From assembly GCA_003446375.1 (NCBI GenBank), contig DMAW01000065.1:1-8318 (forward strand): a stretch of DNA of 8,318 nucleotides, given 5' to 3'. The notes below the pieces were generated by a model. The model worked only from the letters and a program-made list of their open reading frames with translations. It was not told the DNA's origin and did no database searches. Positions 5,773-8,318 of this stretch are shown piece by piece (within the stretch, counting starts at the first letter, position 1; each line of letters begins with the position of its first letter). Source of the stretch: Eubacteriaceae bacterium. Its GTDB lineage: Bacteria; Bacillota; Clostridia; Eubacteriales; Alkalibacteraceae. Made by a program: the position numbers and the translations under genes.

Positions 5773-5812
5773 TGACAAATTCGTGTCAGCAATTGTCATT
5801 GACAAATTGACA
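5773..5812. promoter_or_regulatory. Cluster of five TGACA/TGTCA half-sites before the lipoprotein gene
   Basis: Within 40 bases there are TGACA at 5773, TGTCA at 5784, TGTCA at 5794, TGACA at 5800 and TGACA at 5808. They form an inverted pair TGACA-N6-TGTCA (5773-5788) and a perfect 13-base palindrome TTGTCA-T-TGACAA (5793-5805). There is also a 9-base direct repeat TGACAAATT (5773 and 5800). The last half-site is also a consensus -35 box. This looks like an operator array for a dimeric regulator; the factor is not identifiable. Confidence 0.5.
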
Positions 5813-5846
5813 TCGGTTTTAAAAAAAGATTTAAAATAAATATAAT
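5807..5846 (+). promoter_or_regulatory. Probable promoter region of the lipoprotein gene
   Basis: A perfect -35 TTGACA (5807-5812) has a weak -10 TTAAAA at 5831-5836 (18-base spacer). A perfect -10 TATAAT (5841-5846) has no good -35 at normal distance; TTGACA is 28 bases away. One or the other is likely used, giving a leader of roughly 85-95 bases. The mismatch suggests activator dependence or an alternative sigma factor. Confidence 0.45.
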
Positions 5847-5882
5847 ATAGATTGAGTGAAGTGTACAAAGAAAGGAGTTTTG

Positions 5883-5951
5883 TTGCTAAGAGTACTTTTT
5901 AAGATTCAAGCATTAATATTTTTAGAGGGGGATGTAAATGAGAAGTGGTAA
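5883..5951 (+). CDS. Possible 22-codon leader ORF overlapping the lipoprotein start
   Basis: A good ribosome site AAAGGAG (5871-5877) is followed after 5 bases by TTG. The frame reads 22 codons (MLRVLFKIQALIFLEGDVNEKW) to a TAA at 5949-5951, overlapping the lipoprotein start by 14 bases. It could couple or throttle translation of the long gene. The start codon is weak and the peptide resembles nothing known, so the ribosome site could also be chance. Confidence 0.25.
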   Translation: MLRVLFKIQALIFLEGDVNEKW

Positions 5952-8318
5952 CAAACAATTAATTAGTGTAGGGATGTTGATTTTTTTAATTGTATTGATA
6001 ACAGGATGTACTTTTTTGAGTAACTCTGAGGTGTCTGATGAATCTACGCTGATAATAAACGAATCAGGAAGCTACACATTGTCAGACAACTATGAAGTCG
6101 TAGAAATCGAAGTTGGAGATGTAGTTATTGAAGATGGGAATGCTGAAAAGATAGTAATAGAGCAAACTGTAGGAGATGGAGAAGTAACACTAAAAAATAT
6201 CAATGCTCAAAAGCTATATGTATTTGGTGGTGGAGTTAACAGTGTTTTGTTGCAAGAAAAGACACGCATCAATGAAATGCAGGTAAAAAGAGAAGATGGA
6301 CAGGTCAGGGTTGCTATAGAGGATGAGTCGATTGTAAATAATGTAACTGTTGCACAAGGAAGCCAGAATGTAATTATTCAAGGCGATATCGAGATACTAA
6401 AAGTAGAGGCTAGCGATGTAGAAGTTTCTGCTGATAAAGGATACATAAAAAAAGCGATAATCGAAAATTCAAATTCGAGCATTATTGTAGGAGAAGATTC
6501 AAAGCTTGATGAAGGGAATATTTCTGAAGGGGCATCAGGAAGCAAATTCGTTATTTTAGGATCCGGAGAGTTGATTGAAGTCAGTGGCAAGGAAAATAAA
6601 GTTGAAGTCAATGGATTTTTAAAAAAATTAATAGTCACACAAAAGACGGATATAGTAGTAAATTCTAATATAGATGAAGTTATATTTAAAGACGATGCTG
6701 AAGAATCTGTTTTGATTATAAATGCTGAAGGTGTAGTTAAGCTTATTCGTTCTAATACAAAAATCAATATAAATGGAACAGGTTACGTTGAAAAAGCGGT
6801 AGCTATTGCAACTAAACAAGTAGCAGGAAATTCAGTGATTAAAACAATTAAATTGCAGAATGATCCATTTGTTGACATGAATGATTTGAAAGAAGAAAAT
6901 CTCGAAACGATAACAAACAATGTGCCCAAGGTAGATGATAATAAACAAGAGGCTCAAGACAAAGAGATATATAAAATAAAGTTTATTGATTTTGATGGCA
7001 CTTTGTTAAAGGCAATGGATATAGAAAAAAACGGAAGTGCTGTTGCGCCAAAGGATCCTTCAAGGATAGGATATATCTTTAAAGGATGGGACAAGGCATT
7101 TGACAACGTTACTCAAGATATGGATGTATTTGCGTATTATAAGGCAAATGAGTATATAATTGCTTTTAATGAAAATGGCGGAAGCAAAATAGAAGATATA
7201 AAAGGCGAATTTGGAAAAACTATTTCCATGCCCGAAGACCCAAATAAAGAAGGCTACATCGTCGAAGGATGGTACAAAAATTCGGCTTTAACTGATAAGT
7301 GGAATTTTGGCAAAGATACCGTACCATTAAATGGTTTAACTTTGTATGCAAAGTGGATTGTTGAAGATTATAGCATAAATTATGAGTTGAACGGAGGCAA
7401 AAATCATTTTGATGCACCAACATCTTACAATATAGAGTCTGAAGCTATTTCTTTTAAAACACCTGAAAAAGAAGGGTATATGTTTGTAGGGTGGTTTGAT
7501 AAAAAAGAAGGAGGCAATTTATTTAATGAAATTGCTAAAGGAAGCGTAGGAGATAAGGTTGCTTACGCTAGGTGGCAAGCAAAATCAGATACTGCTTATA
7601 AAATTGAGCACTATAAGCAAAATGCAGATGGAGAAGGTTATTCTTTAGTTGAAACTGAAAATTACCAAGGTGTAACAGATTCCGGTGTCGAATCAAAAGC
7701 CAAAAGTTATGATGGTTTTGAATTGAATGTCAATGCAGATGGAACTCTCACCAGGGGAACGATTAAAGGTGATGGAAGCCTTACAATGAAGTTGTATTAT
7801 GATAGGATTCAATACAATGTAGTCTTTAAAGACTATGATGACAGTATTTTGAAGTCTGAAATGGTAATGTATGAATCGGATGCAAAACCGCCTAAGGCAG
7901 AGCGATTGGGCTACACATTTATTGGTTGGAGTGGAACCTTTGATAATGTCAAATCAGACATAACGATTAAAGCGGTTTATGAGGTCAATACCGACACTGC
8001 TTACAAGGTGGAGCATTACAAGCAGGATGTAGACGGAGCAGGCTATACCTTGTCAGAGACACAAGATCTTACAGGCACGACGGATACTGTGGCGACAGCG
8101 GAAGATAAAACATATATAGGATTTACATTTGACAAGGATATAGAAGGTACTGTTCAAAGCGGCAATGTAGAAGGAGACGGAAGCTTAGTCCTCAAGCTTT
8201 ATTACGACAGGAATGAATACAGCGTAGTATTCAAAGATCATGATGGAACTGTATTAAAGACAGAAAGCGTGCTGTACGAAGGCGATGCATCTGCACCGGT
8301 AGCGGCAAGGACAGGATA
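5938..8318 (+). CDS. Surface lipoprotein with beta-helix-like region and InlB-B/YKVEHYKQ repeats (3' end outside window)
   Basis: An open frame of 793 codons runs off the right edge. The signal peptide has basic R2 and K6, a hydrophobic core (8-21) and lipobox I-T-G-C with C24 as the lipidated residue. Residues about 34-305 contain short alternating strands rich in V/I with G, N and D turns (GDVVIEDG, EKIVIEQ, GEVTLKN, GGGVNSVLLQ, NNVTVAQGSQNVIIQGDIEI). This pattern suggests a right-handed beta-helix seen in clostridial surface proteins. A charged linker (308-343) leads to InlB-B-type repeats at 345-401, 406-473 and 478-546 with the GY.F.GW core and ending in A.W/Y. YKVEHYKQ...LKLYYDR modules at 552-623 and 687-758 then alternate with further InlB-B units. 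Start ATG 5938 follows AGAGGGGG (5924-5931), with a TAA codon immediately upstream. Likely role: cell-surface adhesion or interaction; no catalytic motif is seen. Confidence 0.92.
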   Translation, partial: MRSGNKQLISVGMLIFLIVLITGCTFLSNSEVSDESTLIINESGSYTLSDNYEVVEIEVGDVVIEDGNAEKIVIEQTVGDGEVTLKNINAQKLYVFGGGVNSVLLQEKTRINEMQVKREDGQVRVAIEDESIVNNVTVAQGSQNVIIQGDIEILKVEASDVEVSADKGYIKKAIIENSNSSIIVGEDSKLDEGNISEGASGSKFVILGSGELIEVSGKENKVEVNGFLKKLIVTQKTDIVVNSNIDEVIFKDDAEESVLIINAEGVVKLIRSNTKININGTGYVEKAVAIATKQVAGNSVIKTIKLQNDPFVDMNDLKEENLETITNNVPKVDDNKQEAQDKEIYKIKFIDFDGTLLKAMDIEKNGSAVAPKDPSRIGYIFKGWDKAFDNVTQDMDVFAYYKANEYIIAFNENGGSKIEDIKGEFGKTISMPEDPNKEGYIVEGWYKNSALTDKWNFGKDTVPLNGLTLYAKWIVEDYSINYELNGGKNHFDAPTSYNIESEAISFKTPEKEGYMFVGWFDKKEGGNLFNEIAKGSVGDKVAYARWQAKSDTAYKIEHYKQNADGEGYSLVETENYQGVTDSGVESKAKSYDGFELNVNADGTLTRGTIKGDGSLTMKLYYDRIQYNVVFKDYDDSILKSEMVMYESDAKPPKAERLGYTFIGWSGTFDNVKSDITIKAVYEVNTDTAYKVEHYKQDVDGAGYTLSETQDLTGTTDTVATAEDKTYIGFTFDKDIEGTVQSGNVEGDGSLVLKLYYDRNEYSVVFKDHDGTVLKTESVLYEGDASAPVAARTG
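6970..7575 (+). repeat. Three InlB-B-type (Listeria-Bacteroides) repeat units in the lipoprotein
   Basis: Units at 6970-7140, 7153-7356 and 7369-7575 each begin with alternating hydrophobics (Y.I.F/Y), carry a central GY.F/V.GW core (GYIFKGW, GYIVEGWY, GYMFVGWF) and end near AYY, YAKW or YARW. The first is the short DGTLLK form without the 'NGG' turn; the other two have NENGG and ELNGG. In known proteins these small beta-grasp-like units act as stalks or ligand-binding spacers on the cell surface. Confidence 0.8.
7591..8318 (+). repeat. Tandem 405-base (135-residue) composite repeat, second copy cut by the window edge
   Basis: Unit one is 7591-7995, unit two starts at 7996. Each joins a TAYK(I/V)EHYKQ...GDGSL..KLYYDR module to a short InlB-B unit beginning VVFKD. 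The offset is exactly 135 residues at three anchors (T552/T687, D622/D757, F630/F765), so there is no net length change between copies. I count 37 identical residues out of 72 over the first module. More copies probably follow beyond the edge. Confidence 0.85.

Noticed and set aside
6378..6767. 129-residue minus-strand reading frame
   Set aside because: It begins with TTG, has no ribosome site, is Ser/Thr/Phe-rich as expected for an antisense shadow, and lies wholly inside the lipoprotein gene.
7591..8318. CRISPR-like or mobile repeat array
   Set aside because: The repetition is at protein level with a 405-base period and strongly diverged DNA; it is an in-frame domain duplication.

Overview
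The window looks like chromosome of a low-GC, anaerobic Firmicute, most likely a member of the Clostridia. The coding sequence is AT-rich. Genes are preceded by strong GGAGG-type ribosome binding sites. Intrinsic terminators are of the U-tract type. A flavodiiron protein of the FprA type is typical of an anaerobe that must remove oxygen or NO. I cannot name the genus. No tRNA, rRNA, CRISPR array or insertion sequence was seen.

Layout. (1) Bases 2-1104 hold the end of an ABC exporter operon: the C-terminal part of an ATPase overlapping by 4 bases an ABC-2 type permease. (2) Bases 1201-2442 hold fprA, with its own tandem extended -10 promoter. It ends at a bidirectional terminator shared with (3) a convergent MATE-family efflux transporter (2491-3855, minus strand). 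(4) A YjbQ/UPF0047 protein (3963-4367) is divergent from the MATE gene. (5) A 68-residue two-helix membrane protein (4408-4614, minus strand) converges on yjbQ. It has nearly the same promoter architecture as the MATE gene. (6) Divergent from it are a 43-residue tail-anchored miniprotein (4738-4869) and a larger membrane-anchored protein (4906-5646). The larger reading frame is cut by an in-frame TAG at 5047-5049. (7) After a strong terminator and an intergenic region packed with TGACA/TGTCA motifs comes a long open frame from 5938 to the window edge. It encodes a surface lipoprotein: signal peptide with lipobox, a beta-helix-like region, then alternating InlB-B-type and YKVEHYKQ-type repeats.

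How the genes relate. Most are independent housekeeping or stress transcription units: export, oxygen/NO detoxification, multidrug or cation antiport, and YjbQ. They do not form one obvious system. The less ordinary part is the right half: the unrecognised small membrane proteins, the amber-interrupted membrane protein, and the large repeat-rich lipoprotein with a motif-rich upstream region. I did not find convincing evidence for a complete undescribed multi-gene system. The best leads are the in-frame amber, the lipoprotein with an internal base-composition step, and the TGACA cluster before it.
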